Positions 10,290 to 19,313 of a DNA stretch of 19,345 nucleotides are shown piece by piece; within the stretch, counting starts at the first letter, position 1, and each line of letters starts with the position of its first letter. The position numbers were made by a program, and so were the translations under genes. The notes beneath the pieces were generated by a model. That model saw only the letters and a list, made by a program, of their open reading frames with translations. It searched no databases and was not told the origin of the DNA. Origin of the DNA: Fomitopsis serialis (lineage: Eukaryota > Basidiomycota > Agaricomycetes > Polyporales > Fomitopsidaceae). The stretch lies in contig NW_025955594.1 in the NCBI RefSeq assembly GCF_022376445.1, forward strand, positions 1 to 19,345, read 5' to 3'.

Positions 10290-11260
10290 CTTGACTGGTC
10301 ACTCTACCATCTGTGCCCAGGCAACGACGAAATCGGCGATGGGACTAGCCATAGAGACATTATGCGTCTATCGCTCATGGGATCAGAAGAGTCGAGAATC
10401 CAACGAATGTGTACTCACGACGAGTAGCACCGTTCGCCCACGGACAAGATCACCCTTGAAACATTTCGACAATCCATCGTGACGTGTGAACGTCTAACGC
10501 AGCGAGAACCTAGCAAAAGTTCAGTCTATGAAAAGGAAACGTTGATACATGTCTCACATCGTCCAACAGCAGTCTGCGACTTGGAGTATATGCACGGGCG
10601 AGTGTTATGCGCGCCTTTTGCGTATGTGAGTATGGTATGAACGACCAAGCACAACACTGCGTACCTTCTGACCGCCACTAGCATTCAAAGAGTCAGCGAA
10701 TGCCGAGGGTCGCAATAACAGATGTGACAGTACCTCAGTGTGATGCCTCTTTCTCCAACTTCCGTCTGGTCACCAGCAGCGAACAACTCGAGATCGCGTT
10801 TCAGCGCACTGCTCAATGACTACAGCAGTAGTACCATCGAGCGTGTACAGCATCTGTCTCAACACACCCTTTTGATAACGTTCCTCGTTATGGGGCGCCG
10901 AAGAGAATGTTGTCCTATCAAAGCTAAGCAATACCATCGTCATTCTTGCGACGTGTCGCTTACCTTGATGGTTTCGTTCTGAACCCAGACTCCTGCGCGG
11001 CGTAAGCAATACCACCAGCCCGAGGTAGATTGTAGAACGAATCAGGCCAGCGGGTATGTAGTGCATCTCGCCCAGCAAGCCATCAACAAGGAGTCTTTCC
11101 TGAGCCAGTCGGGCCAATCACGAGATTTACTGCCTTTCTCAAATACCAGGTCGTCGTCGATATGCAAGGTGAAATTCCTTCGCCCGCTTCCAGGAGTCGA
11201 AGCCGCGGAGCCGCTGACTTGGTTCGCCCAGGTGAAGGAAGCATTGCGGAACCAATGACG
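10290..11260 (-). other. ABC gene: first nucleotide-binding domain (NBD1) and linker start
   Basis: Blocks seen in order: FRNASFTWANQVSG, VNLVIGPTGSGKT (Walker A), GEMHYIPAG, AGGIAYAAQES (Q-loop), DNILFGAP, DLELFAAGDQTEVGE, SGGQK (signature, split by an intron), ARITLARA, LLLDD plus VLAALDVHTSRWIVE (Walker B and D-loop, split by an intron), and IADFVVALGTDGRVTSQGP. The linker after it (about 10110-10250) is glutamate-rich and in one clean frame. At least seven 1-2 base losses interrupt the domain between 10460 and 11135. Confidence 0.87.
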
Positions 11261-11379
11261 TCGTCTCCGGCTGCGCTGCGATCTGAGTCTGGATTTCGTC
11301 AGGTTGTTCAGAGTATTCATCCAGTAGTTCGGTCTGTCGCGCAAGTTGCTTCTGTCAGTCGCCGCTATGGATTGGAGTA

Positions 11380-13505
11380 GAGAAGGCCAACCTTCTGCAA
11401 AAACTCATTCACTCGGTCCAGCGACACCTTAGCTGTGTTGCAGAATGTCAACAATCTGACCTCTCTATGGTTCATGGACTTACCTCGAATCATCATAGGC
11501 ACGAAACCAAAGCCCATATGCATTAGCTGGCTGAAAGTATCGAACACTGCATACATGTCAGCATCGTGCGTTCCGTTGGGGTCGCCAAACATACCCGTGA
11601 TAGATGAGAAGACAGCAGACGCTGTGAGACGATGTGAGAGATGCGTGCACGGGGTTAGCAATTGCTTCACCTGTAAGATCTCGCTTCATGATCATGGTCT
11701 GGAAGCCAAAGTCATTGATAGTGTCCATATCTCATATATTCCAAACTCACGTATGTCGCGTAGGTCACGATCATGGTGACCAAAGGAATGGCGTGGCTTG
11801 AGACGAGTCAGACTAAGCTCGGAAGGTCGCAGACACTCTGTACGCACTTTAGGTTATTGTTGATGAGGTCGAGCAGCTTGCTCTTCTTCACGAGCTCCAG
11901 CTCGTCCTCACGTTTCTCGCCAGTTGCTTCCCAACTCGGGGCTCCCAGCCAAACAATTTGATCATACGGATGACGTTCATGGCTTACAGGAAAGGATCAG
12001 CATGTGCACCAAAAGTAGCACTATAATGCTCACTTTCTGTCGCGCTCTGCACACGTGCATCGGTCTTGGCGGAGCGTGTCAGTCATGCGCAGCACGAGCG
12101 AGAAGGAATGATGATACCTTCTTCATCTTCGCTATCTGGATCTTGCGAATGCGTGTTGCAATCATACCGGGACAGGGAACAAGAGGACGATGGAAGCAAG
12201 TCCACAAACGCACTATGCGCCTATCAGTCTACTGTGTTTGCTCCTCATGACGTGTGGCCACTGACCTCCAGCCCAAGACGGCGTACAAGAACCATACGCA
12301 ACAAATGATTTCGACGGGAAGCTTGACCACTGCGACGCAATACAATTGTTGAGCAGCACAATAATCGGATATGCCAAACACGCACGGAGGTCAAGAACTC
12401 CCTACCCAGGCGAGAGGTGAGGTCGGACGAGATGAGGTTATTGATCTTCCCGACGACGTTCTTGCCCTTCTTGTCATCGTCTGCTGGCTTTGCCTTCTCC
12501 TCCCTCCCAACAACTTGTTGGCGTCCGCATTCTGTGCAGCCACGGGAACCGTCTGTGTCGTGGATTTCTGCTTTCCCTTGCCCGCTGCGGAGTCGCCCTC
12601 GCTGTCGTTACCATTTTCCTGAGCTGTTGGAGCGGTAGCGCTCGATTCAGCGTCGGAAGCCGTATCGGGCGTGCCGGCAACGGTCGTGTCACCTTCACTT
12701 TCAGCAGGATCTTGCGATACGTCTGCCTTCATGCGCATGCGCAGAGCATGCTCAAAGACGACTTGTGTGATGATCGCCTCCACTTGAGTTAACACTCTGT
12801 TCTGCACATGTTACGATGAGCAGTGGTGAAGGAGCGAAAGCGGTCGACGCACGGAGAGGTATATGTACACAGAGCCGAAGTTGTATTCGAGGATCGGTCC
12901 GAGAAGCAGCATCACGATCCAGAACCAGGGCCGGACGGTGGCGCCTGCGCCGTCCGTCTCGACGTACCTGTGGACACGTCAATAGACTAGACACGAGAGT
13001 ACAGATTGTTTAGCTTGCATCAGGATATATCGAATAGTCAGCGGGCCGATGAACTCTAAGATAGTCTGTCGAATGCAATGTAAGCCTGCTTGGGTGTGTT
13101 TATTCAAGGCCACTACAAACGCACGCCAAAAACGGTCGCGATGGTCATGACGATCCACTCCATTCCTGTTCGAGGTTCATCAGCATGCATGCATGCGCGG
13201 AGATAAGACACGTTTAAACATACGGAAGACACGCAGGAGACCCCACATAAGATGTCTGCCCTTCGTCTTCACTCGGAACGGGTCGATTTCCTTCAAAGCT
13301 CGTCAGCAGACAGGTAATGAGTCTCAAGACGATGGACACACATTCAGACTGCGCTTCATGAGATTTTGCGCGTCGTCAGAGTCGGCCAGAGGAGGCAGCA
13401 TGTCAATGGTCAGGTGTTTGACGCGCGACGCAAGCATGACCGTCGGGTCAAGGTAGCTAAACAGCATGAGTGACAGGATAGAAGCCGTTTGCTCCTTGGG
13501 CTGGT
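11380..13505 (-). other. ABC gene: first transmembrane domain (TMD1) with long cytosolic insertion
   Basis: The domain starts with NPWANQPKEQTASILSLM and LASRVKHLTIDMLPPLAD. It continues with DPFRVKTKGRHLMWGLLRVF, FIGPLTIRYIL and RPWFWIVMLLLGPILEYNFG. Next are QVEAIITQVVFEHALRMRM and a Ser/Thr/Glu-rich insertion of about 80 residues, then GKNVVGKINNLISSDLTS, KLLDLINNN, FDTFSQLMHMGFGFVPMMIR and VSLDRVNEFLQK. The long acidic insertion is a hallmark of the Ybt1/Vmr1 branch. Frame changes were found near 12510 and 11918; the first half appears clean. Confidence 0.85.
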
Positions 13506-13509
13506 TCGC

Positions 13510-14589
13510 CCATGGATTCTACACGCCCATTAGCTGTCTACTCTCTCGTCTAGTTCGCGTCGCATTACATTGACATACCTCTGGATCGAGAGAAATGTAG
13601 CGCCGAGGGATCATGAGGGGCACAAAGATACTACTAATGGTCAAGAGTGAGATCCTGGCCCAAAGTAGAGGGCCCTCTGCGAGATCCATGGGCTGTAACG
13701 TGAACGTCGCCAAGGGCCAGAGATCGCGGTACGCGTAGACCGACAACGCAGTGAACAGAATACAGTTCAGGTGGCGAACAGCCGTCGTACTTAGGACGGG
13801 ACCAGCAAGCAGCGAGGTGATGCCAAGCGCTGATGCGTACACCTGGACAATACAGTTAGCATTGTCGTACGTATGAGAGCAAGGCGGACGGTCGCTCACG
13901 TAGGTAACAAAAGTGCCAACGTGGAAGATGATCTCGAAGCTCTGAGGCTCCAGGTTTCAGAGTGGCCCAGGGACTCGGTCGCGCTGTAGATGGACATGCC
14001 CAGGAGCCCCAGGGTTGACGCGGCACGCAATCCATTGAACGCGACGAGGACGACGCCCCCGTGTTCCTTGACGTATTTTACCGATGCAGACGCGTTTTCA
14101 CTCTCTTCTGGAGCATGGAGAGGCTCAGATATGGGCGAGGGTTCGGACTGAGCAAGCTTTGCGTACGCCTTTTGGGTACGAACATGCAATGCCAACTGTA
14201 CCAGGAATACAAGGATCGACAGCGCAGCGACTCCAGCAGGGTAGAGTAGCGTAGATTCCGCGAAACTACGTTTGTTGTGAGCTTAGAATATGTTACGAGT
14301 GTGTAGGTTGAACATACTCGATTTCGCCTCGTGCCGCAGTCAGCATGGACAGACTGTGGTTGCGGGCCCTCTGCACGTGAGCGAAGACATACTGAGCAGG
14401 TCCTGGTATGCTTGGTATGCTCGTGGACCAGTAACTGAAGAGCTGATCTCTCCCCATGTCCATTTTGCCTGGAAGGCAAGACACTTGAAGGAGGTGGTGG
14501 AGGAAGAAGTGACACAACCAACGATGACTGACCAAGGGTCTATGTACCGTTACAAGCGCGCGCAATTGTTCTAAGGTGTCACTGAGCAT
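13510..14589 (-). other. ABC gene: N-terminal membrane region (TMD0-like)
   Basis: An uninterrupted stretch (about 13580-13860) encodes VYASALGITSLLAGPVLSTT through LATFTLQPMDLAEGPLLWAR and PLMIPRRYISLDPE. Upstream of it are GVAALSILVFLVQLALHVRT, a Ser/Pro/Glu loop (SEPSPISEPLHAPEESENAS) and LVAFNGLRAASTLGLLGM. The extreme N-terminus (14290-14589) is less certain, since its reading frame and start codon do not settle cleanly. Confidence 0.75.
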
Positions 14590-15082
14590 CTCGATCTGTC
14601 AAATGAAGACGCTTGCTAGTCTCGCGTGGACAGAGAAGACAATTCCTTCAACCTCCGCCGGCTCCGGATATCTTTGTCTAACACGCTTGCCGGCTTGTAT
14701 GGCATGCAACGGAAACTACGTGGTTGTGAGATATGCACTCATCTCCATTAAGAACTTGGCCGTCGTACCTTGCTCGTCGACACCGGTTACCTGGCTGCTA
14801 TAGTCCGAGCAGTGCACATCCTGGGCATGAGCGTAGGCAATCATATTGACCAACCTAGAGTTCAGGCCTCAGGCTCAATCTGCCCTGCGTGAGACAAGCT
14901 AAGTACGCTGAAGTGAAGCTGCCTCCGTGAGTGCTAGCAAGTAGCGCATGATTGGCGCTGCGATATAACTGATGGAAGTCGGTGCGATTGGCATAAGCTG
15001 ACAGAGCTGTAGCCTGTAGGCAGATTGATTGTGCACACGGGTGCTTCTGTGCTCCCGGCGATGAGAATCGAGTGAATCAGGG
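14590..15082. other. ABC promoter region with direct repeat copy B
   Basis: No gene is recognised. This stretch should hold the ABC transporter promoter. The direct repeat at 14785-14908 lies about 200-320 bases upstream of the ABC start. Minus-strand open frames at 14899-15242 overlap each other in two frames and show no family features. Confidence 0.45.
14785..14908 (+). repeat. Direct repeat copy B, upstream of the ABC gene
   Basis: Partner of 6973-7105 in the same orientation, sharing GGTTACCTGG, AGCAGTGCAC, CCTGGGCATGAGCGTAG, CCTAGAGTTCA, CAGGCTCAA, GTGAGACA and ACGCT. The copies lie about 7.8 kb apart and bracket the whole ABC gene. Because copy B sits in the ABC promoter, copy A could be a promoter remnant of a lost tandem ABC copy. 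That is inference. Confidence 0.72.
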
Positions 15083-15089
15083 CGGTGAG

Positions 15090-15129
15090 CGCACCCCCTC
15101 GTGGGAATACCGCCTCGGGGACGAGCCGG
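15090..15129 (-). repeat. Inverted repeat, left copy (40 bp)
   Basis: This is the reverse complement of 15545-15584 with 39 of 40 bases matching (starting CGCACCCCCTCGTGGG). Weaker similarity continues a few bases outward. The roughly 415 bases between the two copies are AT-richer and hold no gene. No convincing target duplication is seen outside the pair. Confidence 0.75.
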
Positions 15130-15544
15130 CGAGCCATAACAGGAGATCGAGGATGGACGTGGACTATCGATAGTGTCCCCGGCATCATCTTGTAGTCGGT
15201 CGTGCACTGTCGCGCGTGGTGGGTCGCGTCGTAAATGATCACAGTCGGATCAAAGAGGTCCCAGTGTGGTACATGCAGCAGAGTAATTGTTTCTTAGCCT
15301 GACTGTCTCCGAATCTGTATGTTTCAAGACCCAACATTTGAACATACTGAAATACTGCGGTGATCACTGTTAGTAACCTTTGAATTTGAGTGCTAGATTG
15401 ATCTACACACCTTAAACACATTTTAGGAGCTATTACGGGGCGCATAGTCACTCGTTATTTGGCAAAAACAAATAGTTTCCGTCTGGCGTGCACTGTGCCG
15501 CGTGCGATGTCCATTCAGCTGCGCAGCGTCTAATTCCCAGTCGC
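15130..15544. other. AT-richer segment between the inverted repeats
   Basis: No coding exon or RNA gene is recognised. A similar short motif (GTGCACTGT followed by a GCGTG-rich tract) appears at about 15200 and again near 15488, just inside each inverted repeat. Confidence 0.4.
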
Positions 15545-15650
15545 CCGGTTCGTCCCCGAGGCGGTATTCCCACGAGGGGGTGCGTACCACCTGGCAGTGG
15601 CTGGCACGCGGGCGCTGCGCGCCAGCGTGCCCTTGAGGCCGAGTCAAGGG
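15545..15650 (+). repeat. Repeat family copy, right arm of the inverted pair, with GC hairpin
   Basis: It begins with the right inverted-repeat arm (15545-15584), then GTACCA, then a strong hairpin, then CCCTTGAGGCCGAGT. The hairpin has GGCACGC (15603-15609) pairing with GCGTGCC (15625-15631) and GGCGC (15611-15615) pairing with GCGCC (15619-15623), closed by a TGC triloop. The same order of blocks recurs at 16003-16084, so both are copies of one dispersed element whose full limits are unclear. Confidence 0.65.
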
Positions 15651-16002
15651 GCCGGCGCGGCGTGTCTTCTGCACTATTTCAGCGCATTCGCCGTATTCGA
15701 TACTCGCCTTCGTACTGACACCATATTGTACTCTAGTACACAGACAAAGTTATGAGTTATCTCAAATTGGACACAGTCTAGTTATTGCCGCAGAGCAGTA
15801 TTTCTGTGATGACATTCTCGAAGTCCATTTCTTTTACTGTAGGTGCACTGCCGCACGTTTGACTGACCTACTGTAAGGTATATGCATGTCAAACTTCATA
15901 GAAGACTGCCCTCCCCTCCATCAAAGAGGTCTTTAGGGCCTGAGGCGAAGGGAGACGTCTAGACTACTTAGTGGCGATAGTACTGTGTGTCCTTAATAGG
16001 GT
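15651..16002. other. Spacer between repeat copies
   Basis: About 350 bases of mixed composition with no recognised gene or RNA. It separates two diverged, same-orientation copies of the GC-rich repeat. Confidence 0.4.
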
Positions 16003-16084
16003 AGCCCGAACCTCCCCCGATCGCATTCCACGGAGGGGGGTCTGTACCAGTGGGGCCAGCGCGCGCCGGCCCCTTGGGCCGAGT
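16003..16084 (+). repeat. Diverged third copy of the GC-rich repeat
   Basis: It aligns with 15542-15650: GCCCG, CCCCGA, GC.ATTCC, ACG.GGGGG, GTACCA, then a hairpin, then CCCTTGGGCCGAGT. The hairpin (GGGGCC 16052-16057 with GGCCCC 16068-16073) has a different sequence from that of the other copy but sits at the same position. Identity by eye is about 70 percent outside the hairpin. The copy ends roughly 280 bases before the start codon of the secreted-protein gene. Confidence 0.6.
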
Positions 16085-16259
16085 GCAGACGCGGCTCTAC
16101 TATTACGGATTCACTGCCACAGTGGGCGTCCGGATGGGCCCGCCTAAGTTTTTGCCAGACAGGCCAGCGCGGACCGAGTCGGTCTTCGATCGCCCGCGAA
16201 TGTCGTCCGAAGCGGACTCAGAAGATTTTGGCGCCGAGGTTCTGTCGAAGATGCACGCG

Positions 16260-16265
16260 TATAAA
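16260..16265 (+). promoter_or_regulatory. TATA box of the secreted-protein gene
   Basis: TATAAA (in CGTATAAAGG) lies 103-108 bases upstream of the start codon at 16368, followed by a C/T-rich tract and AGC-rich leader. Spacing suggests transcription starts near 16290-16300. A strong TATA fits a highly or conditionally expressed secreted protein. Confidence 0.55.
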
Positions 16266-16367
16266 GGCCAGGACGCGGCTTGCCCCCACGCAGCTTCGCT
16301 CCACCCACCCACAATAATCCCCCATCATCTATCAAGCATTAGCTCCTCCTCACGACAGACATTCGGC

Positions 16368-16966
16368 ATGAAGTTCACGACTCTCCTCACCTCCGTTCTC
16401 GCTTGCGCGGCGTCCGTCTTCGCACAGGGCACGATCGACCAGCCAGTCGCTTGGACCTCGATCATGCCCAACTCCGTATTTAACTTCTCCTACTCCATCA
16501 ACGCCGACTACTGCAAGTCGAGCTACGGCTTCTCCGTGTACATCATCACCGAGACCCCTACCAACATGGATCCCGCGCAGCAGTGGATGAATGGCTATTA
16601 CCTCGGGCACTATGACGCTGAGAACTACCCGGGTGAGTACAGAGTACAGAGGCCGAATTTGACGTACCTACATACTTAACTCTCATCTCTCGCTCTCGCA
16701 GCCGTTCCTTACCCTACGAACCCGGCGCCACCCAACTTCACGATGCCCAATTTTGCGAACTCGCAGGGCGGCTTCGGCGCCGGCAAGAACGCGTCCAACG
16801 CTACTTTCAACGTGATGGTCATGGAAGAGTGGGACGATTGCTCCGTGAGTCCTTCAATCTGATGTCGCGCCGCTGCCGCTCACCGTTCTGCTAGGGTTCC
16901 CTCGGTAGGAAGATTGGTCTGACCATGACTCCGATCGTCTACAACGCGACGGAGGGCTACCAGTAG
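16368..16966 (+). CDS. Small secreted glycoprotein of unknown function, 159 aa
   Basis: Exons 16368-16632, 16702-16844 and 16895-16966, joined by GT-AG introns in frame. The start is the ATG after the TATA-driven leader because it opens a textbook signal peptide (MKFTTLLTSVLACAASVFA, cleavage probably near residue 19-20). Upstream in-frame ATGs would bury this signal and lie before the TATA box. The mature part has five N-glycosylation sequons (NFS, NFT, NAS, NAT, NAT) and two cysteines (C49 and one in DDCSGSLG) that could form a single disulfide. It also has a proline-rich centre (YPTNPAPPNFTMP) followed by GGFGAGKNAS. I think similar secreted proteins occur in other mushroom fungi, but I know no function or domain name. 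It could be a cell-surface or extracellular protein; an effector role would be speculation. Confidence 0.85.
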
Positions 16967-17600
16967 GCGGAGATGAACGCCGAGGCCATCGCGCGGCGAT
17001 CCGCCTGAATTGCTCTCCTTGCTGCGGCGGGTACGAGGAAAGGACCTTTGTCACGAACTCTCTGAGGGAATGTTCCCTCGGGACTCTTTATGCTATTCGG
17101 ACATGATGAGAGGCTTCGTCTTTCGGACTTGATTCTTTGTTGTATAGCATGACCTCTGAAGATCTGATGTGCTAGCCGTTGCGTTCGAATCCACAGCTCT
17201 AAAAGAATACCTTACGGACTCTGCTCGGACGTCAGCAGTACTAGTTACCATTGAGTCTCGTTGTAGCATTTGAGTAATCGCAGGATGATATACTTGCGGA
17301 AGGGACAATTAGATATGTGTACGAAAGTTTGTGTAGAATTGATCGGTTGTTGCTGGGAACCATTCAGCAGTGTCAGTGAAGCTTGCAGACAGAAACACAA
17401 TGCATCTTTGCCAATGCGCCGGCAGTGAGGAGGACACTGTTGAGCAAGTCGGCGATGTCGACTCCTCGAGCGCGCCACGTGCATCAACTATATCTCTGCG
17501 ACGCCTGGGGAGTCCGCGTTTGTGGCTTCCTAACAAGTATCCAAGTATCCTCGTTCGCCTTAGCTGTTACTACGATACCCCCAGGGCTCGTTGAGCCAAC
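16967..17600. other. 3' region of secreted-protein gene and EAF6 promoter
   Basis: No gene is recognised. Open frames on both strands here overlap one another and lack family features. A tRNA-like T-loop motif near 17186 does not fold into a tRNA. Confidence 0.5.
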
Positions 17601-18267
17601 ATGGCCAGCGACAACCCATCACCCGAGGACAAGCTGCGGTACGATGCCGCGAAGAAGGAGCTCCTGCAGGCCCTCTCAAAGCGGCGGAACGTAGACAAAC
17701 AGCTGGTTCGTCCCCGGTGTGGCAAGCCTCCCTCGCGTCTCCTCATGTCAACAGTCCCACCTAGAGGTGCAGATATACAACCTCGAGGCGTCGTACCTGA
17801 CGGACAGCGCGGCGCACAGTGGCGGGAACATCCTCCACGGCTTCGAGGGTTACCTGAAGAACCCGACCGGAGGGCGGAAGAAGTACGAGATCCACGACAA
17901 CGACCGTATGTTCTCGAACAGCAGCACGACGTACAAGAAGGCGCGTCGTCTTGCCTCCTCGCCAATGGTGTAATTGACCCGCCCCCTCCAGTCGCTCGAG
18001 CTCTCCGGCGAAGGCGAAGAGTCAGGACCCGGGGATGACTCGCGAATGTCGACCCCCGGTCTCACAACAGTGATTGTCCCTCCTGCTCCGCGGAATCAGG
18101 AGCTCACCGCCGCGCAGCAGAAGAAGAATAGGGATCGCGAATACCAGAGAAAGAAGCGGGCGAGTGCGCGCGCGACGGCCACCCCCATGAGCGAGGATGA
18201 CAGCCAGAGCGTCGCTTCGTCAGGACGGAGGCCGACGAAGAGGGCGCGTCTGGCGGACGACGACTAG
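17601..18267 (+). CDS. EAF6: Chromatin-modification subunit EAF6 (NuA4/NuA3-type HAT complexes)
   Basis: EAF6 (human MEAF6) is a small coiled-coil subunit shared by MYST-family histone acetyltransferase complexes in the nucleus. Exons 17601-17705, 17755-17940 and 17992-18267 give 188 aa. The first two exons form the family core: LRYDAAKKELLQALSKRRNV, then HLEVQIYNLEASYL, GGNILHGFEGYLKN and KYEIHDNDRMFSNSSTTY. The C-terminal half is polar and basic (KKNRDREYQRKKRASAR, RRPTKRARLADDD), probably nuclear-localising. The first intron is GT-AG. The second (17941-17991) must start with GC (AAG|GCGCGT) to keep frame and join to SLELSGEGEES. Reading through instead meets TAA at 17971-17973 and gives a truncated but core-containing protein. 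The gene converges on RRP40 with a 196-base gap. Confidence 0.92.
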
Positions 18268-18463
18268 CACGGTGCAGCTGAGTCGCGATGGCGTGGTCGT
18301 CGTCGCACAGACACCTGTACGCTGCCGGGACCGCTACTTACTATGGGTATGTGATGATGACCTGTGGTTTGGGACTGTTGTAGGATTATCCGACTATGCT
18401 GTATCATACTTGTACTATGCTATGAGATGTCAGTCAATCCATGGAGTGGCTGTCCTGTGTTCA

Positions 18464-19313
18464 CTATATATCGAGCGTACCGAGGAACTTCTTCATCTCA
18501 GCCTCGCTCATTCCACCACCATCCGGGTCTGCAGCCTCAATACACCTTGAGACAGCAATGATGTGCCTCGCTTCCCTTGCATTAACCCATACGCGCCCAT
18601 TCAGCCCTGTCGCCGTTTCATGAGGGAATCGTGAACCAAGCATTGGGAGTAAGAAATGGTTTGGGTCGAGTAGCCTGGACCGCAATGGTGATGTAAGGAC
18701 ACAAAACTCAAGACAGAACAAGTACTCTCACAAGCGACACATCTTGAGACTGCAACGCACGACGAAGCCCCCTTTGAGCTCGCCGAAACCCTCCGCCTTG
18801 CGTGTCTGCGCGTCGAAGCACTCCAGCTCGGGCTCCATGTCCTTGTGCGCGAGCGACACGCGTGCGTATAGCAGTGACCCGACCTATCTTTTATTCGAAA
18901 TCAGCGCTTTCCGAGACAGTCCGTCCACGCTCACCTTGAGGTTTGGTCTATTCCGTTTCGTCGCCCCCTCAAACGCCAGCCCATCCAGATTCGCCATATG
19001 CGCCGCCCCGATGTCCACCCTCCAATTCTCCCCACTCCGCGCGACGACCACGCCGATCACCGACTCTTGCGGCGCAGGGACGTACTGCCTTCCCTCCCGT
19101 AAGCTTCATTATTGCTACCAGGAGGCCACTCACCCGTCGGGCGTTGCTCTCTATCCACCATCGTGCGCGGTTAGCGGAGTGGTTGAGCTCGCCGGCACGG
19201 GTCGCGATGATCGAGGACTCCCCGGACGGGCCTGACTGCTGGAGCAACCCGGGTCCTAGCTTGAGGTTGACGTGCTGCGCGGGAACGAGCTCCCCGGGAA
19301 GGACGAGCGACAT
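18464..19313 (-). CDS. RRP40: RNA exosome cap subunit RRP40 (EXOSC3)
   Basis: RRP40 is one of three S1/KH cap proteins of the nine-subunit exosome core that guides RNA to the nuclease in nucleus and cytoplasm. Exons 19134-19313, 18935-19084, 18732-18883 and 18464-18674 have GT-AG introns and every junction in frame, giving 230 aa, close to the usual family length. The N-terminus (MSLVLPGELVPAQHVNLKLG) is the RRP40 N-terminal domain. The S1 domain spans about residues 62-125 (ESVIGVVVARSGENWRVDIG, LAFEGATKRNRPNLKVGSLL). The KH-like domain carries LNGRVWV at about 185-191. It ends MKKFLGTLDI, as in other fungi. The gene is complete and ends about 30 bases before the right edge, so its promoter is outside. 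Confidence 0.97.

Larger units (their letters stand above)
7471..14589 (-). pseudogene. ABCC-type (Ybt1/Vmr1/MRP-like) ABC transporter, full length but with many small indels
   Basis: A full-size ABC exporter (two membrane domains, two nucleotide-binding domains) with many short introns. Order from the N-terminus: N-terminal membrane region (14.59-13.5 kb), TMD1 with the long acidic cytosolic insertion typical of the Ybt1 group (12.4-12.8 kb), NBD1 (about 11.26-10.29 kb), linker, TMD2 (about 10.1-8.9 kb) and NBD2 (about 8.86-7.56 kb). Splice sites and motifs are well kept, yet the frame is broken at least 15 times by losses of 1-2 bases. Examples lie near 12505-12521, 11918, 11130, 11091, 11077, 11043, 10986, 10891, 10800, 10465, 9957, 9644, 9448, 9423, 9360 and 8733; one apparent gain lies near 9785. 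I saw few substitutions that destroy motifs. The start (ATG 14589) and the end (in-frame TGA at 7471-7473) are tentative. It is either a young pseudogene or a working gene in a poorly polished stretch of assembly. Confidence 0.9.

Noticed and set aside
7471..14589. Repeat-induced point mutation as the cause of ABC gene damage
   Set aside because: The damage is indels, not C-to-T changes, and motifs survive. The process is also mainly described in ascomycetes.
15090..15584. A complete TIR transposon bounded by the 40-base inverted repeats
   Set aside because: No target duplication flanks the pair, no transposase lies inside, and the right arm is part of a longer repeat that recurs at 16003. 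Two inverted copies of a dispersed repeat explain it equally well.
16050..16367. N-terminal extension of the secreted protein to an upstream in-frame ATG
   Set aside because: It would begin inside the repeat and before the TATA box, and would hide a clear signal peptide.
17186..17195. tRNA-like B-box (GTTCGAATCC)
   Set aside because: The flanking bases do not pair into a T-stem and no matching A-box or acceptor stem is present.
19165..19210. tRNA 5'-end look-alike (GTTAGCGGAGTGGTTGAG)
   Set aside because: It lies inside RRP40 exon 1, encodes conserved residues on the minus strand, and cannot fold into a full cloverleaf.
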